NCBI GenBank assembly: GCA_038125665.1
Contig: JAYPEI010000004.1
Coordinates: 1 to 64,000 of the forward strand
Source: CAILUG01 sp038125665
GTDB taxonomy: Bacteria; Pseudomonadota; Gammaproteobacteria; Pseudomonadales; Pseudohongiellaceae
DNA length: 64,000 nt
Direction of reading: 5' to 3'
Numbering within the stretch: the stretch's first letter is position 1; every line of letters begins with the position of its first letter. Under the pieces are notes generated by a model that saw nothing but the letters and a program-made list of their open reading frames with translations, made no database searches and was not told the origin of the DNA. The translations under genes were made by a program, and so were the position numbers. Below are positions 49,965 to 59,917 of this stretch, one piece after another.

Positions 49965-51122
49965 GTGACAAAATATAAACAAAACATGAAGACTATAAGC
50001 CCCATGACAACATCGCCTACTTATAAACTCTCCGTTTTGATTCGCACTCGCGATAGACAAGAACCTCTAAAGCGCGCTATTAGCAGCGTCATGGTACAAG
50101 AGATTGATAATCTAGAACTTTTAGTCATAAATGACCGTGGGTCATCAGTAAAGAAGCTATGTGAAAAACTACTTGCCCATGATAAGAAAACTGATTTGAA
50201 AGTAATAGATATATTGCCAGAGCAACAAGGCGGACGTTCTCATGCTGCTAATCTTGGCTTGAAATTTGCTCAAGGAGAGTTTGTTGCATTTCTTGATGAT
50301 GACGATTGGTTAATGCCTGGGCATTACACTAAATTACTCTCAGCATTAGAGGAGAATACTACATTTTCTTTAGCTTATTCAGGAGTGATCTGTGAAAATT
50401 CTCTGGGTGAAAAAGTGCAAGTCTATGATGAGCCAGTCGATGAATATTCGTTGATGTTGAAAAATGCTTTGCCGATACACGCACCCGTTTTTCGGCGTCA
50501 ACTACTTGAGTCAGGCTGTTTGTTTAATGAAGATATAAATTTTTACGAGGACTGGGATTTTTGGTTACAGCTTGCAGAACAAACTTCATTTTTACATGTC
50601 CCGGGTATTACGGCAGTGTATTACTTGGGGCTTTCTGGTTTTGCCAAAAGATTAGATGAAGAGCAATCGCAAGCAGAGAAGAAGCTGCTTTCACAATGGT
50701 TGAAGCGTTGGCCAATAGAGAAGATTCAAGCACTTTTTTATCAAACACGTGAACTGTCCAATAAAGCACAGTGGCATAAAAATGATCTGTCGTTGCTTGA
50801 TAAATGCCGGACAGATTTTGCATGTTTAAGTGTGGAGAGAGAAAAGTTAATTACAGATCGCAATCTGATACTTAAAAAGCATGACGCTACAGAAAAACAA
50901 CTTCATCAAACACAAAGAGATTACAAACACTTGGATAACCAATACTCGGTATCATTGGCAGAGAAAGAAAAATTAGAAATTGATATTAATATTGCAAGTT
51001 CTCAAATTCAGCAATTAAATAATCAAATTCAGCAATTAAATAAAAGGATAGATTCAATATATTCAAGCTATTCTTGGCGCTTGACCAAACCCTTGCGTTG
51101 GCTATCTAATTTATTGAATTAA
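49965..51122 (+). CDS. Family 2 glycosyltransferase with C-terminal coiled coil
   Basis: The 385-residue protein has a GT-A domain (LSVLIRTRDRQEPLKRAI, the metal motif FLDDDDWLMPGH, and FYEDWDFWLQLAE as acceptor-side acid) and a coiled coil from about residue 280 on, ending in YSSYSWRLTKPLRWL, a tail often seen in polysaccharide-assembly transferases. The donor is unknown. Start may be GTG at 49965 or ATG at 49986 or 50004. The gene is clearly more AT-rich than its neighbours and stands alone, so it may have been acquired. Confidence 0.82.
   Translation: MTKYKQNMKTISPMTTSPTYKLSVLIRTRDRQEPLKRAISSVMVQEIDNLELLVINDRGSSVKKLCEKLLAHDKKTDLKVIDILPEQQGGRSHAANLGLKFAQGEFVAFLDDDDWLMPGHYTKLLSALEENTTFSLAYSGVICENSLGEKVQVYDEPVDEYSLMLKNALPIHAPVFRRQLLESGCLFNEDINFYEDWDFWLQLAEQTSFLHVPGITAVYYLGLSGFAKRLDEEQSQAEKKLLSQWLKRWPIEKIQALFYQTRELSNKAQWHKNDLSLLDKCRTDFACLSVEREKLITDRNLILKKHDATEKQLHQTQRDYKHLDNQYSVSLAEKEKLEIDINIASSQIQQLNNQIQQLNKRIDSIYSSYSWRLTKPLRWLSNLLN
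51003..51044 (+). repeat. Tandem 21-base repeat encoding a coiled-coil heptad
   Basis: Two copies of 21 bases starting CAAATTCAGC (51003-51023 and 51024-51044) differ only at the last base and encode QIQQLNN and QIQQLNK. One unit equals one heptad, so copy-number change keeps the frame and lengthens or shortens the coil. Confidence 0.75.
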
Positions 51123-51249
51123 TGTAAGGCTGGTTTCAGAGAAGTTGGAAATGATAATTTTGTGGAAAAATTTTTCAATAGAAAACTGTCTTTATTCTCT
51201 TTTATAGAATTAAGAAATGTAAATTTATTGTGGTTTGGGATATGAGTTT

Positions 51250-52521
51250 ATGTCTAAGAAACTCACAAATAACAAAGAGCTAGAGTTTGCTAAAGCACTG
51301 CTGAATATATTGTTCTCTGGATATCGTGGTCAAGCTAGTCTAGAGCTGTGGAATTCAGAGCTTGTTTTAGGTTCGGTAGATGCAGAAACTGTACTCACAA
51401 TTAGTTCAGTCTCAGTTATGCGTTATTTGCTAAACGGTAAAAATCTTAATTCAATGGCAGAAGCCTACTTGAGGGGTGAGATTGATTATAGGGGTGATAT
51501 AGAACGTGTTTTTGATTTGATTGATCATGTACAGAATCGTCGTTTCAACAAGGAGGAAAAATGGCAGCTCTTCAAATTACTTCTGGCTTTTAAATTTAAC
51601 CCAGCGGGAATCTTCGAGCTTACCCAAAAACGCGAAAATCCCTATGTAAACTCGCAAGGAAGTATAGGTCATCACTACGATGTCTCTAACGAATTTTATA
51701 AGAAAGTTCTCGACCCTGAGATGATCTACTCCTGCGCCTATTATCATGATGAAAACGATTCGCTTGAACAAGCGCAACGAAACAAGCTTGACCATCTTTG
51801 TAAAAAATTAATTCTAGAGCCGGGAGAGACTCTATTAGATATAGGCTGTGGTTGGGCAGGGCTGGCACTTTGGGCTGCAAAGAATTATGGAGTGAAAGTT
51901 CACGGCATAACTCTAAGTAAAGAGCAGTTGGCCCTCGGGAAACAGCGTGTTAAGGAGGCTGGGTTGGAAAAGCAGATAACTCTAGAGCTTAAGGACTACC
52001 GTGAACTTCCTGAAAAGCCAATTTATGACAAGATAGTCAGTGTGGGTATGTTTGAACACATAGGCGTAAAAAATTTTCCAACTTACTTTGGCACAGTGCA
52101 GCGCCTTCTAAAAGATGGTGGCTTATTTATGAATCATGGCATCACAAATGATACTGGGTGGAAGCCTGTTGCTTCAGCTCAATTCATCAATAAATATATT
52201 TTTCCTGATGGAGAACTGGCAAGAGTTAGTGATGTCCTATTGGCTATGGAAAATCAAAAATTTGAGATTCTAGATGTGGAATGTCTGCGCCAGCACTATG
52301 CTCTTACTCTTAGACATTGGTTACAGAATCTCAAGCAATACGAAACAGAGACTATCAGTATCGCTGGGATACGAATTTGGCGATTATGGCGTCTTTACAT
52401 GGCAGGTTCCGCCTTCTTTTTCAATAAAGGGAACTTAGGACTTTACCAGATACTTGCAGGAAAAAATCGTCAAGCGTGGCCTATACCCTTGACCAGAGCG
52501 CATCTGTATCGCGATCATTAG
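51250..52521 (+). CDS. cfa: Cyclopropane-fatty-acyl-phospholipid synthase
   Basis: The 423-residue protein has the CFA N-terminal domain and a SAM-binding domain with SIGHHYDVSNEFYKKVLD, the methyltransferase motif LLDIGCGWAGLALWAA near residue 200, and YIFPDGELARVSDVL. It transfers a methylene from S-adenosylmethionine to double bonds of membrane lipids. The ATG at 51250 is preferred to a TTG five codons earlier. The upstream gap (51123-51249) is AT-rich with no clear signal. Confidence 0.92.
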   Translation: MSKKLTNNKELEFAKALLNILFSGYRGQASLELWNSELVLGSVDAETVLTISSVSVMRYLLNGKNLNSMAEAYLRGEIDYRGDIERVFDLIDHVQNRRFNKEEKWQLFKLLLAFKFNPAGIFELTQKRENPYVNSQGSIGHHYDVSNEFYKKVLDPEMIYSCAYYHDENDSLEQAQRNKLDHLCKKLILEPGETLLDIGCGWAGLALWAAKNYGVKVHGITLSKEQLALGKQRVKEAGLEKQITLELKDYRELPEKPIYDKIVSVGMFEHIGVKNFPTYFGTVQRLLKDGGLFMNHGITNDTGWKPVASAQFINKYIFPDGELARVSDVLLAMENQKFEILDVECLRQHYALTLRHWLQNLKQYETETISIAGIRIWRLWRLYMAGSAFFFNKGNLGLYQILAGKNRQAWPIPLTRAHLYRDH

Positions 52522-52549
52522 GCATTAATTTGAATTGTAGGCATAGCAT

Positions 52550-54589
52550 ATGAAGAATACCAGTATAACCCGTCTACTACTGATAGTTTCATTACTATCT
52601 TCGATTGCAATTACCAATGCGCAAGATATTTCTCCGGCTCCTGCATTCTCCAGTGAGCAGCTACTCAATCCTGGCACCGATGGGTGGATTACCAACGGTG
52701 GTGGCATTAAAAACCAGCGTTATTCCACACTGAGTCAAATTAATAAGACCAACGTTGACCAAGTAAAAGCCTTATGGCGAGCCGGCTTGGATTCTGCTTT
52801 AGAGTTTCGTCATAACAACCAGGCGCAGCCTATAGTCCATGATGGTGTAATTTATATTAGTACAGGCCAAGATGACGTCTTCGCTATATCGGTGGAGACG
52901 GGAGATATTCTCTGGGAGTATCGCTCTGGACTCACTGCTGAAGAAGTTTTTGTGTGTTGTGGCTGGGTGAGTCGTGGCTTAGGAATAGGAGATGGTAAGA
53001 TCTACCTTGGTCGTCTTGATGCCGAGCTAGTGGCCCTTGATCAAAGGACTGGGCAGCATGTGTGGTCGGTAAAGACGGGTGATCCTCAGTTAGGTTACAG
53101 TCTTACTGCAGCACCACTGTACTTTGACGGTATGGTGATTACAGGCAATGCGGGAGGTGATTTAGGGACAAGAGGCTGGGTGCGAGCTTTTGACGCTGAA
53201 TCAGGTAAAGAGCTATGGCGCTTTAACACCATTCCAGGCCCTGGTGAATTTGGGCATGATACTTGGCCGTCAGACAGTGATGTTTGGCAGTGGGGAGGTG
53301 CACCGGTTTGGCACACCCCAGCGGTAGACCCGGAACTAGGTATGATTTATTTTTCCACTGGTAATGCCGGGCCTGTTCTTGGTGGTGCAGCACGTCCAGG
53401 AGATAATCTTTTCACAGCTTCCATTGTTGCTGTCGATGCCTACAGCGGCGAGTATCGTTGGCATTTCCAAGAGGTTCATCATGATATTTGGGATTACGAT
53501 GCACCAAATCCAATTATTCTTTTTGAGGCAGAATATGACGGCGTTATACGAAAAGGTTTAGCTCAAGCGGGCAAAACTGGCTGGGTTTACCTATTGGATC
53601 GTGCCACAGGAGAGCCATTAGTTGGTATTGAGGAGCGCGAGGTCATGCAGGAACCTAAGCAAGCTACCTCACCAACACAGCCATTCCCTCTAGGTGATGC
53701 GTTGGTACCACAAGATATTGTTGTTGCACCTGAGGACAGGGAACTAGTCAATAATGGCAAAATTTTTACTCCCTTCACAGAGGAACCTGTGATTTATGCT
53801 CCCATGGCCGCCGTAAATTGGCCGCCCAGTGCTTATGATCCAGAGCAATACTTAATGTTTATCTGCGCCACCGACAATGGAAACGGTGCGCGTATGGATG
53901 CAAATCAATTTGAAAAGCCTACATTCGATGGTCAATTTCTAGGTGGTGCATATGTCGGCGCAGGCACTATTAGAAGTGGTATTTACTCAGCCCTGGATGT
54001 CCGTACTAATAAGGTCGTATGGCAAAAACGTTTCAATGATGGCTGCCGTAGTGGTTCCCTAGCCACAGCTGGAGGCCTAGTGTTCATGGGACGCAATGAT
54101 GGTCGTGTGATTGCTCTGAATTCTAGTAATGGTGAACGTCTATGGGAGTTTCGAACTGATGCCCCTGTTAATTCCTCAGTCTCTACCTTTGATTACATGG
54201 GAGAGCAGTATCTGGTCACTTACGCAGGTGGTGGGCTGTTTGGTGGTAAAAAAGGGGATGGAGTATGGTTATTCTCACTGAAGGGAATGATGGAAGAGGT
54301 TCAACCAGAAAGTCGTGTAGGAGCCGTTGCTATGCCTCCTCCTGGAAGAGTCCCAGACTTAGCAAATGGAAAGTCGATCTATGATGCTGCCTGTGTTTAT
54401 TGTCATGGTGAAAAAGGTACCGGTGGTGAAGGGGGAGGTAAATCTATAAGCCGGGCCCTGCGTACTGAAGGCATCTTCGGAGTACTGAGCAACGGACGTA
54501 ATCAAATGCCCAGCTTTGCCTCAAGCATGAATGGCGAGCAGTTACATGACGTAGCTTCTTACCTTATGCGGGAACTTCTTGTAGAGTAA
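52550..54589 (+). CDS. PQQ-dependent dehydrogenase with cytochrome c domain
   Basis: The 679-residue quinohemoprotein has a cleavable signal peptide (to ITNA, residues 1-24), a PQQ propeller with Cys136-Cys137, WDYD with probable base Asp315, and a C-terminal cytochrome c with CVYCH at 615-619. It should be a soluble periplasmic paralogue of the lipoprotein at 20346, to which it is similar in layout. Alcohols or sugars are likely substrates. It stands alone, 29 bases after cfa and convergent with pyrB. Confidence 0.88.
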   Translation: MKNTSITRLLLIVSLLSSIAITNAQDISPAPAFSSEQLLNPGTDGWITNGGGIKNQRYSTLSQINKTNVDQVKALWRAGLDSALEFRHNNQAQPIVHDGVIYISTGQDDVFAISVETGDILWEYRSGLTAEEVFVCCGWVSRGLGIGDGKIYLGRLDAELVALDQRTGQHVWSVKTGDPQLGYSLTAAPLYFDGMVITGNAGGDLGTRGWVRAFDAESGKELWRFNTIPGPGEFGHDTWPSDSDVWQWGGAPVWHTPAVDPELGMIYFSTGNAGPVLGGAARPGDNLFTASIVAVDAYSGEYRWHFQEVHHDIWDYDAPNPIILFEAEYDGVIRKGLAQAGKTGWVYLLDRATGEPLVGIEEREVMQEPKQATSPTQPFPLGDALVPQDIVVAPEDRELVNNGKIFTPFTEEPVIYAPMAAVNWPPSAYDPEQYLMFICATDNGNGARMDANQFEKPTFDGQFLGGAYVGAGTIRSGIYSALDVRTNKVVWQKRFNDGCRSGSLATAGGLVFMGRNDGRVIALNSSNGERLWEFRTDAPVNSSVSTFDYMGEQYLVTYAGGGLFGGKKGDGVWLFSLKGMMEEVQPESRVGAVAMPPPGRVPDLANGKSIYDAACVYCHGEKGTGGEGGGKSISRALRTEGIFGVLSNGRNQMPSFASSMNGEQLHDVASYLMRELLVE

Positions 54590-54645
54590 AGAGTAAACTC
54601 AGGGATACTGCCCTACGAGGACCAGAGTTTTTAGGGCAAGCATAG

Positions 54646-55686
54646 TTAGAGAGTCGGTGGTTGCTTAAAGCGTCTAGCAGTAAACCAATTCACTTCGGTA
54701 GAAGTTTTTTGAACTTGGTCAACCACGCCAAGCGTCAAAGCGAAAAGAGCCATCCTGACGACAACCCCATTGTCAGTCTGGCGGAATATTGCCAATGCAG
54801 GATTTTCGTTGAGGTCGTTGTCTAGTTCATTGGCCTCTGCACGTGAATCTCTTGGTAAAGGATGCATGATGATGGTATTAGGTTTACAGTGCTGAGTATA
54901 GATGGCTTGATTTAAACGAAATTTACCTCGATATAAATCAGCTTCTTGCTGATTACTGAAGCGTTCTTCTTGAATACGAGTTAAGTATACTGTATCGCAA
55001 TCAGCCAAGCCGGCTTCCATGTTTTCAGTCTCAACAACGGTATGTCCTTTACTACGAAGCTCATCGACAATGTGATCGGGCATCGCCAATTCCTTGGGTG
55101 AGATAAGGGTAAAGTGAATATTTTTATATAGGGCTAGTAGTTTGCTAAGAGAATGTACCGTGCGTCCATATTTTAGATCACCCACCATGGCAATTCGCAA
55201 GCCATCAGGGTCCTCAAGGAGTTTCAATTCTTTTCGGATAGTGTACAGATCAAGTAAAGCTTGAGAAGGGTGCTCACCAGGACCATCTCCGGCACTAAGA
55301 ACTGGTACACGAGATGCACGAGCGAACTCTTCCACAGAGCCGGCTGTTGGGTGTCGCATGACTATTATATCGCTGTAACCACTGATCACTCGAGCAGTGT
55401 CATAGAGGGATTCACCTTTTGCTAGGGCTGAAGTTTTAATTCCTGTAGTTTCACGAACCTCTCCACCCAACAAGTTGAAAGCTGTACCGAAAGATACACG
55501 CGTGCGGGTAGAAGGTTCAAAAAATAGATTACCGAGGATAGCCCCATCGAGTACTCGTGTGCGTAAAGAACGAGTAGCGTAGGGTTCAAGGTTATCAGCA
55601 ACGCGAAACAATTCAGCCACTGCCGACCTATCAAACTGCGCGATGGTTAGGATATGTGAGCCTAGAAACTGCATAATGTGCGTCAT
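54646..55686 (-). CDS. pyrB: Aspartate carbamoyltransferase catalytic chain
   Basis: The 346-residue enzyme joins carbamoyl phosphate and aspartate in pyrimidine synthesis. Carbamoyl-phosphate motif FEPSTRTRVSF (near residue 55), HPTAGSVEEFA, DGPGEHPSQALLD and HPLPRDSRA are all present. No regulatory chain gene pyrI or pyrC-like partner is adjacent. A Met at position 5 (55674) is an alternative start. Divergent from sbcB. Confidence 0.95.
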   Translation of the reverse strand: MTHIMQFLGSHILTIAQFDRSAVAELFRVADNLEPYATRSLRTRVLDGAILGNLFFEPSTRTRVSFGTAFNLLGGEVRETTGIKTSALAKGESLYDTARVISGYSDIIVMRHPTAGSVEEFARASRVPVLSAGDGPGEHPSQALLDLYTIRKELKLLEDPDGLRIAMVGDLKYGRTVHSLSKLLALYKNIHFTLISPKELAMPDHIVDELRSKGHTVVETENMEAGLADCDTVYLTRIQEERFSNQQEADLYRGKFRLNQAIYTQHCKPNTIIMHPLPRDSRAEANELDNDLNENPALAIFRQTDNGVVVRMALFALTLGVVDQVQKTSTEVNWFTARRFKQPPTL

Positions 55687-55809
55687 CAGGAATTTACAAG
55701 AGTTTACCTGAAGACGTATAAGTCTTCCATTGTTTGATTAACTCTTTCTGTAACTTCTGTAAGAGATAATTTGTCTTCTAGAGTTGAGATAGGATATCTT
55801 GCATAACCT

Positions 55810-57246
55810 ATGGACACTTTCTATTGGTATGACTATGAAAGCTGGGGGACGGATACGCGCCGAGTTCATCCTTGTCAGTTTGCTGGAATTCGGACTGATA
55901 TGGAACTGAACGAGGTCGGAGAGCCGGCTATGTTTTTTAGCCGCCCCAGCCCTGATTACCTTCCTCATCCGATGGCATCTGTGGTGACAGGGATTACTCC
56001 TCAAAGAGCCTTAGCTGAGGGTTTGAGTGAAGCTGAATTTTGCCGAGAAGTGCTAACGGAATTATCTGTGCCATCCACTTGCTCTGTTGGCTATAACACC
56101 ATAAGTTACGATGATGAACTCACTAGGCATATGCTATACCGTTGTCTATACCCTCCTTATGAACGTGAATTCAGGAACAATAATTCCCGCTGGGATTTGT
56201 TAGACCTGGTTCGCGCTTGCTTCGCTCTTCGTCCTGAAGGGATTCAATGGCCAGTGGATAGCAAAGGTAAACATAGTTTTAAGCTGGAACTGCTGACACT
56301 TGCTAATAATATTTCCCATGTGGGAGCACATGATGCCTTAGTGGATGTCCGAGCGACTATCGCACTTGCCAGACTTATTCGACAACATCAGCCAAAATTA
56401 TTTGACTATGCTTTCAACTTAAGAAAAAAACAGCATGTGCTTAATCATTTGGATTTTATTAAACAAGACATCTTGGTTCACATCTCCGGACGTTACAACG
56501 TAGAAGAAGGGTGTTTGGGATTAGTTATTCCCATACAGCTGCACCCATCCAACCCTAACTCCATTGTGGTAGCAGATGTCCGAGTGGAACCTTGGTGGTT
56601 ATCGTTGCCTCCAGTGCAGGTAAGAGAGTTAATGTTTAGAAATCAAGAGGAATGGACGCAGGAACAACCACGAATTTCACTGAGAACCATTCAGGTCAAC
56701 AAGTGTCCCTTTATTGCTCCTTTATCGACCCTCGATGACAACATTGTAAAGCGCTGGCAGTTGGATTTATCAAAAGCTAAGGATTGGCGTGAAAAAATTC
56801 TTAAGTCTAAGCACCTCAGCGAGATTATTAATACTGTTTACGATTCATCCTCGGAAGAGCTACACCAGCTTCCGGCAGAGTTTGGACTTTATAGTGGTGG
56901 CTTCATGTCTAACCTTGAAACCAATTTCATGCAAAAAGTTCATAGAAATCCCCCAGGGCAGTTGGCGAGTTTGGCTCAAGATTCGCCTAGTGAGAGAATA
57001 GAAGAGCTTCTCTTTTTATACCGTGCCCGAAATTTTCCGGATACCCTGTTCCCCAAAGAAGCAGAGCAGTGGCAGCGAGTATGTAGGCGTCGCCTGCTTG
57101 GTGAAGAAACCTGCCCAGGCTTGAACTATCCACAATTCCAAGCAGCAATGACTGAACTTAAAAAAGCCAGTTTAATTACGCCACAGCTTGCCCAAAGCCT
57201 TGAGCATTATGCGCAAGAGTTAATAGTTAAAGCTGGAATTAATTAA
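55810..57246 (+). CDS. sbcB: Exodeoxyribonuclease I
   Basis: The 478-residue protein has the DnaQ-type exonuclease domain (YWYDYESWGTD with the first two metal acids, VGYNTISYDDE, NISHVGAHDALVDVRATIAL with the last motif) and the ExoI C-terminal part (FAFNLRKK-like YAFNLRKK, YRARNFPDTL). It degrades single-stranded DNA 3' to 5' in repair and recombination. The stop codon overlaps the Nramp-like gene start by one base. Confidence 0.94.
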   Translation: MDTFYWYDYESWGTDTRRVHPCQFAGIRTDMELNEVGEPAMFFSRPSPDYLPHPMASVVTGITPQRALAEGLSEAEFCREVLTELSVPSTCSVGYNTISYDDELTRHMLYRCLYPPYEREFRNNNSRWDLLDLVRACFALRPEGIQWPVDSKGKHSFKLELLTLANNISHVGAHDALVDVRATIALARLIRQHQPKLFDYAFNLRKKQHVLNHLDFIKQDILVHISGRYNVEEGCLGLVIPIQLHPSNPNSIVVADVRVEPWWLSLPPVQVRELMFRNQEEWTQEQPRISLRTIQVNKCPFIAPLSTLDDNIVKRWQLDLSKAKDWREKILKSKHLSEIINTVYDSSSEELHQLPAEFGLYSGGFMSNLETNFMQKVHRNPPGQLASLAQDSPSERIEELLFLYRARNFPDTLFPKEAEQWQRVCRRRLLGEETCPGLNYPQFQAAMTELKKASLITPQLAQSLEHYAQELIVKAGIN

Positions 57247-58493
57247 TGAACGAAAAACTATCAGCTTTATTAGGTCGATTGAAAGCTTGCGGTCCAGGTA
57301 TTGTAGTGGCAGCTACTGGATTAGGGGCAGGCGATATTGTAGCGGCTGCCATTGTTGGCACTCAATTTGGTACTAGTTTGCTATGGGCAGTAGTTGTTGG
57401 AGCCATCTTTAAATTTATTCTCAATGAAGGAATTGGTCGTTGGCAATTGATTACGAGTAGTACGCTCATGGAGGGATGGATGCGTCATCTGCCAAGAGTG
57501 ATTAACTGGTATTTTTTAGTTTATTTACTTTTATGGAGCTTGTTTGTCAGCGCAGCCATGATGGCAGCTACAGGCTTGGCAGCGCATGGATTAGTTTCTC
57601 ATTTGAGCGTTACCCAGTGGGGTATTCTGCATGCTTTGTTGGCCTTAATTGTGGTTTATAGAGGGATATGGAAATTACTAGAAAGGATGATGAAAGGATT
57701 TATCGCGCTTATGTTCCTTGCCATCTTGAGTTGTTCAGTGCTCATACTATGCCAACAACCAAAGCTACTCTTAGATATTTTCCAACCAAGTTTGCCTGCA
57801 GGTTCCTTAAGTGGAGTATTAAGCCTTATTGGGGGTGTAGGTGGTTCAGTCACTTTACTGTCCTATGGTTACTGGATTCGTGAGAGTGGTTGGCAAGGTG
57901 CTGAACGCCTTGAAACTGTTAGGCTTGATCTAGGCTTGGCTTATAGCCTGACAGGGCTATTTGCCATATCTATCATAATTCTAGCTGCAGGACTAAAGCC
58001 AGGTGTGATAGGTGGAAATGGTATGGCCTTGGCTTTGGCTGATCAATTGGCAGCTACGACTCATCCAGTTTTTTTATGGGTGTTCTTACTAGGATTCTGG
58101 GGAGCAACTTTCAGCTCTATGTTAGGCGTATGGCATGGTGTGCCTTATCTCTTTGCTAATTGGTGGCATATTGGACTCCAGCAGACAAAGATGGGCAAAT
58201 CAGTGCTTAATTTGGAGTCCCTTGCCAGATCAAGATCCTATCGATGGTATTTGCTTGCTATGGTATTTCTGCCAATGCTGCTACTTGTACAAGATAGACC
58301 AGTATGGATTGTCAAGCTCTATGCAGTCACCGGAGCGTTATTTATGCCTCTGTTGGCGGTAATACTCTTATTATTGAATTCACGTCGCCAATTGCTGGGA
58401 GAATATGTCTCTAGCTATAGCTGGCAAATAGGGTTAGTTTTTTGTCTTGTTTTTTTTGTAGGTTTATTGGGGCAGGGATTGGTTGGTATGTGA
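57246..58493 (+). CDS. Nramp-related membrane transporter lacking canonical metal motifs
   Basis: The 415-residue protein has about eleven membrane helices with the inverted LeuT-like repeat of Nramp carriers (GPGIVVAATGLGAGDIVAAAI at helix 1). The helix-1 motif DPGN is replaced by TGLGAGD, and the helix-6 MPHN motif by a glycine-rich segment ending LLSYGYW. Such proteins are annotated as Nramp family in many proteobacteria, but their substrate is not known and may not be Mn or Fe. Coupled to sbcB by a one-base overlap. Confidence 0.78.
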   Translation: MNEKLSALLGRLKACGPGIVVAATGLGAGDIVAAAIVGTQFGTSLLWAVVVGAIFKFILNEGIGRWQLITSSTLMEGWMRHLPRVINWYFLVYLLLWSLFVSAAMMAATGLAAHGLVSHLSVTQWGILHALLALIVVYRGIWKLLERMMKGFIALMFLAILSCSVLILCQQPKLLLDIFQPSLPAGSLSGVLSLIGGVGGSVTLLSYGYWIRESGWQGAERLETVRLDLGLAYSLTGLFAISIIILAAGLKPGVIGGNGMALALADQLAATTHPVFLWVFLLGFWGATFSSMLGVWHGVPYLFANWWHIGLQQTKMGKSVLNLESLARSRSYRWYLLAMVFLPMLLLVQDRPVWIVKLYAVTGALFMPLLAVILLLLNSRRQLLGEYVSSYSWQIGLVFCLVFFVGLLGQGLVGM

Positions 58494-58609
58494 AAATAGC
58501 TAAGGGTAATTTTCAATAAAAAATACTAAACGGTTTTGCCAAGAGACAACATGCCCCTTAAAATTATAGCCTTTATGTTTAGCCTATGACTGGCACTCGA
58601 GAGAATCAT

Positions 58610-59794
58610 ATGCAGGACTTTGACGATATTAGACCATACCGAGATGATGAAGTACCCGCGGTGATCGCTGAGCTCCGTAAAGACCCTGATCTGCCCAGAG
58701 CAATGGCCAGGTTCCGTTTACCATCTTTAAGCCGTTGGATGCCGGTTTTAGCTAACACACTAACTCGTTGGGAATTAGATAAACAATTAAGTAAGCTACG
58801 CACCGTCCATGATGTGCAGTTGGTTATTGAGAAATATCTTTCTGACCTTATAGAAACTCGAACCACTGGATTGACGACCAGTGGACTCGACAAGCTTGAT
58901 CCAGCAAAGAGTTATCTTTTTATTTCTAATCACCGAGATATCACCATGGATCCGGCATTAGTGAACTATATGCTGTACCACAATGGCTTTCAGACAGTAG
59001 AAATTGCAATAGGTGATAATCTACTAAAAAGACCTTTTCTCTCACATTTGATGAAGTTGAACAAAAGCTTCTTAGTAAAACGAGGTGTTCAAGGTCGTGA
59101 CTTGTTACAAGCTAGTAAGCAGTTATCAGCATATATTGCTCATTGTGTAAGAGTTGGTAATAACGTCTGGATAGCACAACGGGAGGGGCGAGCCAAAGAT
59201 GGTGTCGATAAAACTGAAACAGCTGTTATCAAGATGCTGCAGCTCGCAAGTCGTGAATTAAAGGATGAGCAAGGTAATATTCCCTCTTTAGCGAAGCATT
59301 TGAGTTCCTTGCATATTGTTCCAGTAGCGATCTCCTACGGGTTAGATCCTTGTGATGAAATGAAGGCACGCGAGTTACATGCTATAGATTCCACTGGATC
59401 TTTTAAAAAAGATGACAATAGTGATGTGAATTCGATTCTTGCCGGAATGATAGGAAAGAAAGGAAAAGTACATGTCAGTTTTGGTGAAGAACTGAAACTG
59501 TGTGACCAAGTGACCGCAGAGGGTGTCGCAGAGCTAATTGATGAACAGATTATTAAGCACTATCAGTTACACACGAGCAATTATTTAGCATTACAGATTT
59601 TAAAACCTGATTTCTTAGACTTCAGTGTGCTACCTGAGTATTTAGGTATCAGTAAAGAGGCACTCGACCAGGAAGCAGAACTACTGAAAAATCGCTTTGA
59701 ACTGATGCCTGTAGAGCTACGACCATATGCTCTTAGTATGTATGCTAATCCAGCGATTAGAAAAGCAGAGCGACAACTATTAAAGTGTCGGTAG
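58610..59794 (+). CDS. PlsC-like acyltransferase
   Basis: The 394-residue protein has the LPLAT motif NHRDITMD (a form of NHxxxxD) near residue 111 and the FLVKRG and AQREGRAKDG segments that bind glycerol phosphate in the PlsC family. It is longer than 1-acylglycerol-3-phosphate acyltransferase and forms a separate marine-type group, so the acceptor is uncertain. The ATG at 58610 gives MQDFDDIRPYRDDEVPAVI, the usual start of the group; an ATG eight codons earlier is less likely. Confidence 0.8.
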   Translation: MQDFDDIRPYRDDEVPAVIAELRKDPDLPRAMARFRLPSLSRWMPVLANTLTRWELDKQLSKLRTVHDVQLVIEKYLSDLIETRTTGLTTSGLDKLDPAKSYLFISNHRDITMDPALVNYMLYHNGFQTVEIAIGDNLLKRPFLSHLMKLNKSFLVKRGVQGRDLLQASKQLSAYIAHCVRVGNNVWIAQREGRAKDGVDKTETAVIKMLQLASRELKDEQGNIPSLAKHLSSLHIVPVAISYGLDPCDEMKARELHAIDSTGSFKKDDNSDVNSILAGMIGKKGKVHVSFGEELKLCDQVTAEGVAELIDEQIIKHYQLHTSNYLALQILKPDFLDFSVLPEYLGISKEALDQEAELLKNRFELMPVELRPYALSMYANPAIRKAERQLLKCR

Positions 59795-59917
59795 AACTAC
59801 AGGTCAAACTACATTTTCTCTTGTAGACGCTTTTTCTCGGGACAATATTGATAATATATATGCTTAAGTTCGTTGTATTTACTGCCTGTAATGGTACTGG
59901 TATAGGCTATCTCTGGC

